Source of the DNA: Chloroflexota bacterium
GTDB taxonomy: Bacteria; Chloroflexota; Anaerolineae; Aggregatilineales; UBA2796
Reading direction: 5' to 3'
Length of the DNA stretch: 64,000 nt
NCBI GenBank assembly: GCA_021325095.1
Contig: JAJPHV010000020.1
Coordinates: forward strand, 1-64,000
Below, piece by piece: positions 8,083 through 15,200 of this stretch. The first letter of the stretch is position 1, and each line of letters opens with the position of its first letter. Made by a program: the position numbers and the translations under genes. The notes below the pieces were generated by a model. It saw only the letters and a program-made list of their open reading frames with translations, did not search any database and had not been told where the DNA came from.

Positions 8083-8388
8083 ATGTCGAACTACGAACAG
8101 AAGATTGCTACAGTGCTTCGCCTGTATCCGGCACAGGTCGCCGCCACGATTGAGCTGCTGGATGCCGGGAACACCCTGCCTTTCGTCGCTCGCTATCGCA
8201 AGGAAGCGACGGGCGGACTGGACGAGGAACAACTGCGCGGCCTGAGCGAGCTGCTGGCCGAGTTGGTCAAAATCGATCCGAGGTCTGTCGGCGTGGGGCT
8301 GTACCAGCACGACGTGAGCCAGAAATGGAAAGCCCGGCATACGCCGGGCTTCCTGGCTATTCTGAATTCGCCGCCCTACTCTGCCTGA
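8083..8388 (+). pseudogene. tex: Internally deleted tex (S1/YqgF transcription accessory protein) remnant
   Basis: The 101-codon frame begins like the N-terminus of Tex: MSNYEQKIATVLRLYPAQ, then NTLPFVARYRKEATGGLDEEQLRGL. It then jumps to LAELVKIDPRSVGVGLYQHDVSQ, a segment that in complete Tex proteins (about 700-780 residues) lies several hundred residues later. After QHDVSQ the frame leaves the family and runs into the terminator of the convergent S1 gene. A large in-frame deletion, roughly residues 60 to 480 of Tex, therefore fused two fragments, and the C-terminal part including the S1 domain is lost. A TTGGAGC ribosome site is still present at the start. Whether an intact tex exists elsewhere is unknown. 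Confidence 0.82.
8330..8351 (-). terminator. Hairpin terminator of the S1-domain gene
   Basis: A perfect 9-bp stem AAGCCCGGC/GCCGGGCTT with an ATAC loop lies 25 bp beyond the S1 gene's stop codon. On the minus strand TTTCTG follows, a weak T tract. Confidence 0.65.
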
Positions 8389-9665
8389 CCTTCAGGGGTC
8401 TCTGAAGCAGGCTCATCACTCACCGGTTGTTCAGCCATATCCGTCGGAGCGGCTTGCTGCGCTTCGCTCTGAGGTGCACTGGCTTCCTGGCCTACAGCCT
8501 CAACCTCCGCCGGGCTGCCTTCCTCTTCGGTACGTGGCCCCAATTCAGCGCCCCAGCGCTGCGTGAAGCCTACACGGCGCTTGTCCGGCTCCAGGCGGCT
8601 GATGCGCAGTTGGAGGCGGTCCCCCTTCTTGACGTAGCTGTGTGGCTCTTTGAGCGTGCCATCGCCCATCTCGCTCAGGTGCAGCAGCCCTTCGAGGCCG
8701 TCGTCCAGAGCGATGAACGCGCCGAAGTCCACCACGTTGGTGACGGTGCCTTCGACCTGCTGGCCTTCGTGGTAGCGGTTCATGGCATCCGACCAGGGGT
8801 CGGGCAGCAGCCGCTTCCGGCTGAGAGCGATCCGGTTCGTCTCTCGATCCAGGCTCAGAACATACACCTCGATCTCGTCGCCGATCTTGAGCACGTCTCG
8901 CGGGTGATCGACGCGATGCCAGGCCAGTTCGCTGACGTGGATCAGGCCATCCGCGCCACCCAAGTTGACGAACGCGCCGAAGTCGCGCAATCCGGTGACG
9001 GTGCCGGTCACCACGTCACCTTCCATCAGTTCAGAGAGCAGGCGTGCCTTCTGCTGTTGGCGCCATTCTTTCTGCGCCTCACGCTCGCTAAAGATCAGAC
9101 GGCGGCGTTCCTGGTCCACTTCGATGACCTTGACGCCCAGGACGCGGTTGTTGAGCGTGTTGAGCGAGTCACGCCGATCATGCCCGCCGACACCCACCGT
9201 CACCAGATGTGAGGTCGGGATGAAGCCTTCCAGGCGGCGCCAGCGTACCAGCACACCGCCCCGGTTGTGGCCCGTCACGGTCACTTCAACCACGTCCTCA
9301 CTGTCCAGAAGCGCTTTGGCAGCTTCCCAGTCGTACTGCTGCAAACCCTGGTTGATGGACACGATCAGGTTGCCGTCGTTGTCGCGCGGGTTCATAATAT
9401 AGACGGGTACTTCCGCGCCGACGGTTAGCTTCGCGCGATAATCGGGATCAAGCCGCTCGGTGTCCTGTGCGGGCACGATGCCGTCCTGCTTGGCTCCCAG
9501 GTCAACAATGATGTCACCCTTCGGATCGATCAGAAGGATGGTTGCGTTCCGAATTTCGCCCCGCTCCGGGGGAGTGTAGTTCTCAAATGAGGCTTCCAGT
9601 AATTCCAGAAACGTCGATTTTTCTGCCTCTAGCTTCTTGTCCCGTTCCGTTTTCTCGACACTCAT
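8376..9665 (-). CDS. S1 RNA-binding domain protein (ribosomal protein S1-like)
   Basis: A 429-residue protein with four S1 (OB-fold) repeats at about 40-108, 125-190, 210-280 and 297-365. The last two carry the canonical GTVTGLRDFGAFVNLGGADGLIHVSEL and GTVTNVVDFGAFIALDDGLEGLLHLSEM patterns (quoted only in part as family hallmarks). The C-terminal 60 residues are acidic and Ala/Glu/Pro-rich. Bacterial proteins with four S1 repeats act as ribosomal protein S1 analogues in mRNA binding. Start ATG 9665 follows AGAAGGCGG. A strong promoter at 9840-9868 leaves a leader of roughly 165 bases, which may serve in autoregulation. Confidence 0.9.
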   Translation of the reverse strand: MSVEKTERDKKLEAEKSTFLELLEASFENYTPPERGEIRNATILLIDPKGDIIVDLGAKQDGIVPAQDTERLDPDYRAKLTVGAEVPVYIMNPRDNDGNLIVSINQGLQQYDWEAAKALLDSEDVVEVTVTGHNRGGVLVRWRRLEGFIPTSHLVTVGVGGHDRRDSLNTLNNRVLGVKVIEVDQERRRLIFSEREAQKEWRQQQKARLLSELMEGDVVTGTVTGLRDFGAFVNLGGADGLIHVSELAWHRVDHPRDVLKIGDEIEVYVLSLDRETNRIALSRKRLLPDPWSDAMNRYHEGQQVEGTVTNVVDFGAFIALDDGLEGLLHLSEMGDGTLKEPHSYVKKGDRLQLRISRLEPDKRRVGFTQRWGAELGPRTEEEGSPAEVEAVGQEASAPQSEAQQAAPTDMAEQPVSDEPASETPEGQAE

Positions 9666-10007
9666 ACGATTCAACCGCCTTCTGTGATCCCCTTAAGGGA
9701 GATGATAACCCGCTGCACGTCATGCTGTATAACCTTGTGTGGGTTTGAAAGGCCAGGGGATGACGCGCGTCCTGTACCGACCCGGAGTAGGTTTGTGTGT
9801 GGTTGGGGGTGAGCCGAAGATTCACCTTAACATGCCAAAATTATACTCGATCACACACAAATGTTCAAGATAAAAAATTATAAGAGTCTATCAATTCCTG
9901 AGGTTGGAGCGGCGCAAGACCCCTCAAAACCAGACCTTGTGCAGTTGTCAAGGTGCGGAGCATTCTCGACGACAGATGAGTATCCTTTCATTCATGAGAT
10001 TGTAACC
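9666..10007. other. Intergenic region holding the S1-gene leader and promoter
   Basis: This 342-bp gap separates the divergent S1 gene and DUF402 gene. The left two thirds is the untranslated leader of the S1 gene and the promoter sits at 9840-9868. The frame of the DUF402 gene is open back to 9861, but its first 49 codons overlap that promoter and look non-coding. No promoter for the DUF402 gene was found. Confidence 0.55.
9840..9868 (-). promoter_or_regulatory. Sigma-70-type promoter of the S1-domain gene
   Basis: On the minus strand TTGAAC (9863-9868) and TATAAT (9840-9845) are spaced by exactly 17 bp. Transcription should start near 9833, giving a leader of about 165 bases before ATG 9665. 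Confidence 0.8.
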
Positions 10008-10499
10008 ATGACATATCCGGTATGGCAAATTCTGTCACAAAAATACGATCTGCAACCCCACTACACCTGGCCTGCCGAACTGCGTTACGACGACGGCCAC
10101 GAACTGCGCTTCAGTTCCGTGATCGGCGGTCTGCTTGTTCATTACACGCGCGGTTTCCAGGAGCCAACGCGGCGCCCTTCCGACCTGACCTTCTGGCGAG
10201 GGCGCTGGTACAACGTCTTCACCAACTATCACGAAGATGGCACGCTGCGCAATTTTTACTGCAATGTGACGATGCCACTTTCTATAAAGGATTCTACGAT
10301 CATTTTCGTCGATTTGGATTTAGATGTGCAGATATGGCCGGACGGTTCGTACCGGATTCTGGACAAAGATGAGTTCGAGGCACACCGCCTCCAGTACGGC
10401 TACCCAGATTGGGTACAGCGCCAGGCGTTGAACGGTGTCAACGAAATCCTGGCCCTGTTCGGGGAGCGCAAAGGGCCGTTCAGCCTGTTGAAGCCTTGA
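10008..10499 (+). CDS. DUF402 protein, nucleoside di/triphosphate phosphatase-like
   Basis: A 163-residue protein with the DUF402 pattern: an N-terminal HYTWPAEL strand, then FTNYHEDGTLRNFYCNVTMP, DLDLDVQIWPDGSYRILDKDEF and a C-terminal helix. Characterised members (Ntdp of Staphylococcus, SP_1207-type) hydrolyse nucleoside tri- or diphosphates using metal bound by the DxD/E residues, present here as DLDLDV and DKDEF. I start at ATG 10008; the frame extends upstream to 9861 but that part overlaps the divergent promoter and has no family similarity. The substrate is unknown. Confidence 0.78.
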   Translation: MTYPVWQILSQKYDLQPHYTWPAELRYDDGHELRFSSVIGGLLVHYTRGFQEPTRRPSDLTFWRGRWYNVFTNYHEDGTLRNFYCNVTMPLSIKDSTIIFVDLDLDVQIWPDGSYRILDKDEFEAHRLQYGYPDWVQRQALNGVNEILALFGERKGPFSLLKP

Positions 10500-10501
10500 T
10501 C

Positions 10502-10529
10502 TTTACGAAACGCCAAACGGGCCTATACT
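10502..10529 (+). promoter_or_regulatory. Possible promoter of glmM-like gene
   Basis: TTTACG (10502-10507) and TATACT (10524-10529) with a 16-bp spacer lie about 45 bp before the mutase start and directly after the DUF402 stop. The -10 is good, the -35 moderate. Confidence 0.45.
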
Positions 10530-10573
10530 CTAGGTCGTAATGGCAGCTTCGATCACAGCGTAGGAGAGGTGGC

Positions 10574-12040
10574 TTGGAAGCACTCGGACAGGTGCGCTTT
10601 GGCACGGATGGCATACGCGGCATTGCAGGCGAATTTCCGCTCGATCCACTCACCGTATTGACCATTGGTCGCGCAATTGGGCTGTGGCTTCACCAACAAA
10701 CGCGGGGCAGGCAAAGCCCCCCGAAGGTGCTGGTCGGGCGGGATACGCGCAAGAGCGGACACATGCTGCTCCACATGCTGGCCGGCGGGCTGCTGGCGGA
10801 GGGTGTCAATGTCTACGATCTGGGGGTCATGACGACGCCGGGCGTGGCCTTTTGCACGCGCCGCCAACAGGCCGACCTCGGAATTGTGATCAGCGCCAGC
10901 CACAACCCCTACGAGCAAAACGGGATCAAGCTGTTTGGGGCAGATGGATTCAAGCTGGACGATGCCAAAGAAGAAGCCATCGAAGCGCTGATTGCCGCTG
11001 CCGATCCGCAGCCGCCCACGAGCGAGCTAGGACGCTTTGAGGTTGACCACCCCCTGAATGCCGTTCAGTACGTCGAACATCTGACGGCGGGTCAGGATGC
11101 ACGGCTCGACAACCTGCGAATTGTGCTGGATTGTGCCAATGGCGCTGCGTCCTACCTGGCGGTGGAAGCGTTCAGAGCGGCAGGCGGCAAGCACCTCATT
11201 CTGATGAACGCAGACCCGGATGGCGCGAACATCAATGTGCGGGCGGGCAGCGAACACGTCCGCCGGGATCGCGCCGCGCTGCTTCAGGCCATTCGCGCCA
11301 ACCAGGCCGACCTGGGCATTGCTTTCGACGGCGACGCTGACAGGGTCGTCTTTGTGACGCCGGGGGGAATGCTGATCGATGGCGACCATACGCTCGGCAT
11401 CCTGGCTCTCGAATTGCAGAAGGCGGACAAGCTGCGCGGCAGCACGGTGGTTGCTACCGACATGAGCAATCGCGGCCTGGAAGATTTTCTGGCGGCGCGT
11501 GGTATCATCCTTAACCGCTCAAAGGTCGGGGATCGCTACGTGATGGAGAGGCTGCGCGAGGGCGGCTTCACACTCGGCGGCGAGCAGGCCGGGCACGTCA
11601 TCATCCTGGATGACGACCATACGGCGGGCGATGGCATTTACGTAGCACTGCTGATGGCCTTCATTGCGGCGCGCAACAAAGCGGACCATGCTCCTTCGTT
11701 GCACGAGTTAGCTTCCAGCATTCCACGTTACCCGCAGGTCATCGCTTCGGCGCACTTGAATGGGCGCACCGATCTGGCCCAGGTGGAGGGGCTGGCCGAA
11801 TTGCAGCGCGAGACGCTGGCCCTCTTTGAGGGCAAGGGACGTGTCAACCTGCGATTCAGCGGTACAGAGCCGAATCTGCTGCGGGCAATGGTCGAGGGCG
11901 GGCCGGGCACATCGATGGCACAGGTCGTGGATCGTGCGCTGGCGCTGTGCCACCGGGTGGCCCAGGCCACCAACACACCGCAGCCGCGCATCGACCTGGT
12001 GGACTGCGCCACCGGCGAGCCGATTGAGCAACAAGATTAA
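10574..12040 (+). CDS. Phosphoglucosamine/phosphohexose mutase (GlmM-like)
   Basis: An alpha-D-phosphohexomutase of 488 residues. It has an N-terminal GTDGIRG loop, the catalytic phosphoserine loop SASHNPYEQNGIK (Ser near residue 109), the Mg-binding DGDADRV loop, the sugar-recognition GEQAGHVI loop and the phosphate-binding RFSGTEPNLLRAMVEG loop. The order and the RFGTDGIRG start favour GlmM, which makes glucosamine-1-phosphate for peptidoglycan, but phosphomannomutase activity cannot be excluded. It begins with TTG at 10574, preceded by AGGAG. A second mutase of a different subgroup follows after 106 bp. Confidence 0.87.
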   Translation: MEALGQVRFGTDGIRGIAGEFPLDPLTVLTIGRAIGLWLHQQTRGRQSPPKVLVGRDTRKSGHMLLHMLAGGLLAEGVNVYDLGVMTTPGVAFCTRRQQADLGIVISASHNPYEQNGIKLFGADGFKLDDAKEEAIEALIAAADPQPPTSELGRFEVDHPLNAVQYVEHLTAGQDARLDNLRIVLDCANGAASYLAVEAFRAAGGKHLILMNADPDGANINVRAGSEHVRRDRAALLQAIRANQADLGIAFDGDADRVVFVTPGGMLIDGDHTLGILALELQKADKLRGSTVVATDMSNRGLEDFLAARGIILNRSKVGDRYVMERLREGGFTLGGEQAGHVIILDDDHTAGDGIYVALLMAFIAARNKADHAPSLHELASSIPRYPQVIASAHLNGRTDLAQVEGLAELQRETLALFEGKGRVNLRFSGTEPNLLRAMVEGGPGTSMAQVVDRALALCHRVAQATNTPQPRIDLVDCATGEPIEQQD

Positions 12041-12146
12041 ACGACAAAATTGAGCGACAAAGCTGACCTCATCTGCAAATGGCGAAGGACAAAGCGCATG
12101 GTCTGAGCGGGCGGGCGGTTTCGGTGGTTTCCGAGGGAGGGAAAAC

Positions 12147-13577
12147 ATGAGCCAGGTTCCTACAAACATTTTCCGCAAGTATGACATTCGCGGCACGATA
12201 GCAGGCGCGTCACCACAGCTTACCAGAGAGGTCGCGCAACTGGTCGGCAAAGGCTACGGCACGTACATGATCCGCACCTTTGGGACGGATCGCGTCTTCG
12301 TCGGCAGCGACAACCGGCTGTCTTCGCCACCGCTCAAGCAGGCAGTCATGGAAGGGATCGTCAGCACGGGGCTGCACGTGACCGACATCGGCTTTGTGAT
12401 GACGCCCACCGTCTACTTTGCATCAGCACAGCACGGGCCAAAGGGCGGTGGCATTCAGATCACCGGGAGCCACCTGGCGCTGGAATACAACGGCATCAAA
12501 ATGGCCTACGGGCGGCTGGCCCTCTCCGGTGAGCAGATTCAGGCCATCTTGCAGTTGATCCAGCGGGACGACTTCGAGAAAGGCCAGGGCCAGCAGGACG
12601 CCGATCCCAACATGGTCAAGAAGCACATGGAGACGATCAGCAAGCTCGTCCACCTGGGGCCGCGCAAGCTGAAAATCGTGGTGGACGCAGGCAACGGCAT
12701 GAGCGGCTCGTACATGCTGCCCGTGTACCAAAAGCTGGGGGTTGAGGTCGAGTGCCTGTACTGTGAGCCTGATGGCACGTTTCCCAACCACCTGCCCAAC
12801 CCCGAAGACCCGGAAACGACCAAAGACCTGGAGCGCGCCGTGGTCGAACACAAAGCCGACCTGGGCATCGGCTTTGACGGCGACGCGGATCGCTGTGGAA
12901 TTATCGACGAACTTGGGCATCACATCGCCGCCGACAGGTTGCTGGCGCTGCTGGCCCGCGATATGCTGCAACGGCATCCGGGCGCCAAAGTCGTGTTTGA
13001 CGTGAAGTCCAGCCAGGCGCTCACCGACGAGATCAAAAATCACGGTGGCATCCCGATCATGTGGAAGGCCGGGCACAGCCTGATGAAAGCCAAAATGGCC
13101 GAGGAAAACGCCATCCTGGGCGGCGAAGTGAGCGGCCACATTTTCATCGGCGAGGACTATTATGGCTTTGACGATGCGCCGCTGGTCTCATTGAAGGTAC
13201 TTGAGATTTTCAGCAAGACGCAGGAATCGGTCACGCAGGTCTTTGACAAAATCCCGAAGCTGGTCGCCTCGCCCGAAATCATCATGTCCACGCCCGACGA
13301 CGTGAAATTCAACGTAGTGGCCGGGCTGTCGCAAAAGCTGCTCGATCAGTTCGAGGTGATCACGGTGGACGGCGCACGGGCTGTGTTCGCCGATGGCTGG
13401 GGGTTGGTTCGCGCCAGCAACACGCAGCCCGCCATCACCATGCGCTTTGAGGCCCGCACGCCTGCGCAGCTTGTCGAGTATATGGAGTATTTCGACAGGC
13501 TGCTGGACAACTATCCGCAGGTAGACCGGCAGCCGTTGCGCGAGCAGATCGGGGCCTTCAAAAAGGTCGCTGTATAG
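12147..13577 (+). CDS. Phosphomannomutase/phosphoglucomutase with altered serine loop
   Basis: A 476-residue phosphohexomutase of the ManB/AlgC type. It has the N-terminal FRKYDIRG, the Mg loop GFDGDADRCGIID, the sugar loop GEVSGHIFIGEDYYGFDDAP and the phosphate loop RASNTQPAITMRFEA. These enzymes interconvert hexose 6- and 1-phosphates for nucleotide-sugar and polysaccharide synthesis. The catalytic loop reads TGSHLALEYNGIK. The serine (about residue 108) and histidine are kept, but the Asn-Pro normally following (SHNP) is Leu-Ala. GGAGGG precedes ATG 12147. It probably shares a transcript with the preceding mutase. Confidence 0.88.
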   Translation: MSQVPTNIFRKYDIRGTIAGASPQLTREVAQLVGKGYGTYMIRTFGTDRVFVGSDNRLSSPPLKQAVMEGIVSTGLHVTDIGFVMTPTVYFASAQHGPKGGGIQITGSHLALEYNGIKMAYGRLALSGEQIQAILQLIQRDDFEKGQGQQDADPNMVKKHMETISKLVHLGPRKLKIVVDAGNGMSGSYMLPVYQKLGVEVECLYCEPDGTFPNHLPNPEDPETTKDLERAVVEHKADLGIGFDGDADRCGIIDELGHHIAADRLLALLARDMLQRHPGAKVVFDVKSSQALTDEIKNHGGIPIMWKAGHSLMKAKMAEENAILGGEVSGHIFIGEDYYGFDDAPLVSLKVLEIFSKTQESVTQVFDKIPKLVASPEIIMSTPDDVKFNVVAGLSQKLLDQFEVITVDGARAVFADGWGLVRASNTQPAITMRFEARTPAQLVEYMEYFDRLLDNYPQVDRQPLREQIGAFKKVAV

Positions 13578-13593
13578 TCTCCACGCCTGGTTA

Positions 13594-13632
13594 ACCTCAC
13601 CCCGGCCCCCTCTCTGCGCAGCGGAGAGGGGG
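13594..13632. repeat. Pyrimidine-rich hairpin repeat, copy 2
   Basis: After the mutase stop codon comes AACCTCACCCCGGCC and then a hairpin with arms CCCCCTCTC (13606-13614) and GAGAGGGGG (13624-13632). The layout is the same as the copies at 5205 and 21664. It could act as a terminator for the mutase transcript, although no T tract follows. Confidence 0.65.
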
Positions 13633-13770
13633 CAACGGTTAGCGTCGAGTCACCGTTTTATTTCCCCGAGCGGTTGGAACGGACACGAGCGGCAGGTCAA
13701 GCCTTTCCGCTCAGATCGGTGTTATCATTGGCCGGGCACAGCACCTACTCACCTCAAGGAGAATGGCTAG

Positions 13771-14520
13771 ATGGCGCAGTTGACTGACCGGGTCGCAGTG
13801 GTGACGGGGGGCAGTCGGGGAATCGGGCGCGGCATCGCGCTGGAACTGGCGAAGCGCGGGGCTGCCGTCGTGGTCAATTACAATGCGAATGCGGATGCGG
13901 CCAACCAGGTTGTCGCGGTGATTGAAGGCGCAGGGGGCAAGGCCAGCGCGGTGCAGGCCGACGTCAGCAGGATGGCTGAGGCCGAGGCGCTGATCAAAAC
14001 GACCATTGACCGCTACGGCAAGATCGACATCCTGGTCAACAATGCCGGGACAACCCGCGACAACCTGATCATGATGATGAAAGAGGAAGACTGGGATACC
14101 GTCATCAACACCAACCTGAAAAGCGCCTGGAACTGTTCCAGAGCCGCCGTCAAGGCCATGATGCGCAAGCGCTATGGTCGAGTCATCAACATCACCAGCG
14201 TCAGCGGCATCGCCGGGCAGGGCGGACAGACCAACTACAGCGCCAGCAAAGCGGGGTTGATCGGGCTGACCAAAGCGCTGGCCCGCGAAGTGGCAACGCG
14301 CCAGATCACGGTCAACGCCGTAGCGCCGGGCTTCGTCAGCACCGACCTGACCGCCAACTTGCCCGCCAACCTGATGGAAGAACTCAACAAGCGCATTCCC
14401 CTGGAACGGTGGGGGACGGTGGAGGACGTGGCCTATGCGGTGGCATTCCTGGCTTCCGACGAAGCGGCGTACATCACCGGGCAGGTGCTCTCGGTGGATG
14501 GCGGGTTGGTGATGGGCTGA
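13771..14520 (+). CDS. fabG: 3-oxoacyl-ACP reductase (short-chain dehydrogenase)
   Basis: A 249-residue SDR enzyme reducing 3-oxoacyl-ACP with NADPH in fatty acid elongation. It carries the Rossmann motif TGGSRGIGRGIA, NNAGTTRDNL, the catalytic Ser-Tyr-Lys set (TSVSG and YSASK) and a C-terminal GQVLSVDGGLVMG typical of FabG. AAGGAG precedes ATG 13771. It is followed after 2 bp by a NUDIX gene on the same strand, not by other fatty-acid genes, so a more general SDR role is possible. Confidence 0.92.
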   Translation: MAQLTDRVAVVTGGSRGIGRGIALELAKRGAAVVVNYNANADAANQVVAVIEGAGGKASAVQADVSRMAEAEALIKTTIDRYGKIDILVNNAGTTRDNLIMMMKEEDWDTVINTNLKSAWNCSRAAVKAMMRKRYGRVINITSVSGIAGQGGQTNYSASKAGLIGLTKALAREVATRQITVNAVAPGFVSTDLTANLPANLMEELNKRIPLERWGTVEDVAYAVAFLASDEAAYITGQVLSVDGGLVMG

Positions 14521-14522
14521 CG

Positions 14523-15200
14523 ATGCCCGACCATGCTTCACTGCCTTTGTGGGCCGAGCAGTCCACCACACAGAAGGTGGAGACGCTTCGGCGGCTGGTC
14601 GATGACCTGTACGGCTACGTTTTGCGGGACGCGCGTGAGCGACTGCTCGAAATACTGGACGCGCACGTGCCCGCCGACGACAAAGAGGCCAGCGATGTCC
14701 TGCTGATCAAACAGATGCTTCGGCGCTACCCCAACCTGTTCAGCAAAACCTGCGAGGCGGGACACGTCACGGGGTCGGCGTTGGTGATGGACATGGCCGG
14801 CGGACGCATCCTGTTGCACTACCACAAGTCGCTCAATCGCTGGCTGCAATTTGGCGGCCACGCCGAGTATGAAACCGACCCGGCACAGGTGGCGCTGCGC
14901 GAAGCTGCCGAAGAATCTGGCCTGCCCGACCTGGCTTTTTCGCCGGCGGAAGAGAATCCGCGTCCTGCGGACATCGACGTTCACGCCATCCCACAAGCGG
15001 GCACAAGGCCCGAACACCTGCACCTCGATTTCCGTTACGTGCTGGCGACGGCCCAACCCGACAAACTCAAGGTTGGTGTGGGCGAGTCAGATCGCTTTGT
15101 GTGGGTTGATCCCGCCGAGGTAACCGGACTGACGCCGCCCGTCGATCCCGGATTGGCGCGGTTGATTGGCAAAGCCCGGCGGCGCTTTCGGGTGTCCTAA
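14523..15200 (+). CDS. NUDIX hydrolase
   Basis: A 225-residue protein with an N-terminal helical extension (about 1-85) and a NUDIX fold. The box reads GGHAEYETDPAQVALREAAEESGL, quoted as G-x5-T-x7-REaxEEsGL: the first glutamate of the consensus is Thr, while the REUxEE metal-binding core is intact. This GGHxE...D variant is common in a NUDIX subgroup of unknown substrate. ATG 14523 lies 2 bp after the fabG stop, so the frame upstream (14409) is not used. It converges on the large histidine kinase, overlapping its end by 4 bp. Confidence 0.87.
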   Translation: MPDHASLPLWAEQSTTQKVETLRRLVDDLYGYVLRDARERLLEILDAHVPADDKEASDVLLIKQMLRRYPNLFSKTCEAGHVTGSALVMDMAGGRILLHYHKSLNRWLQFGGHAEYETDPAQVALREAAEESGLPDLAFSPAEENPRPADIDVHAIPQAGTRPEHLHLDFRYVLATAQPDKLKVGVGESDRFVWVDPAEVTGLTPPVDPGLARLIGKARRRFRVS

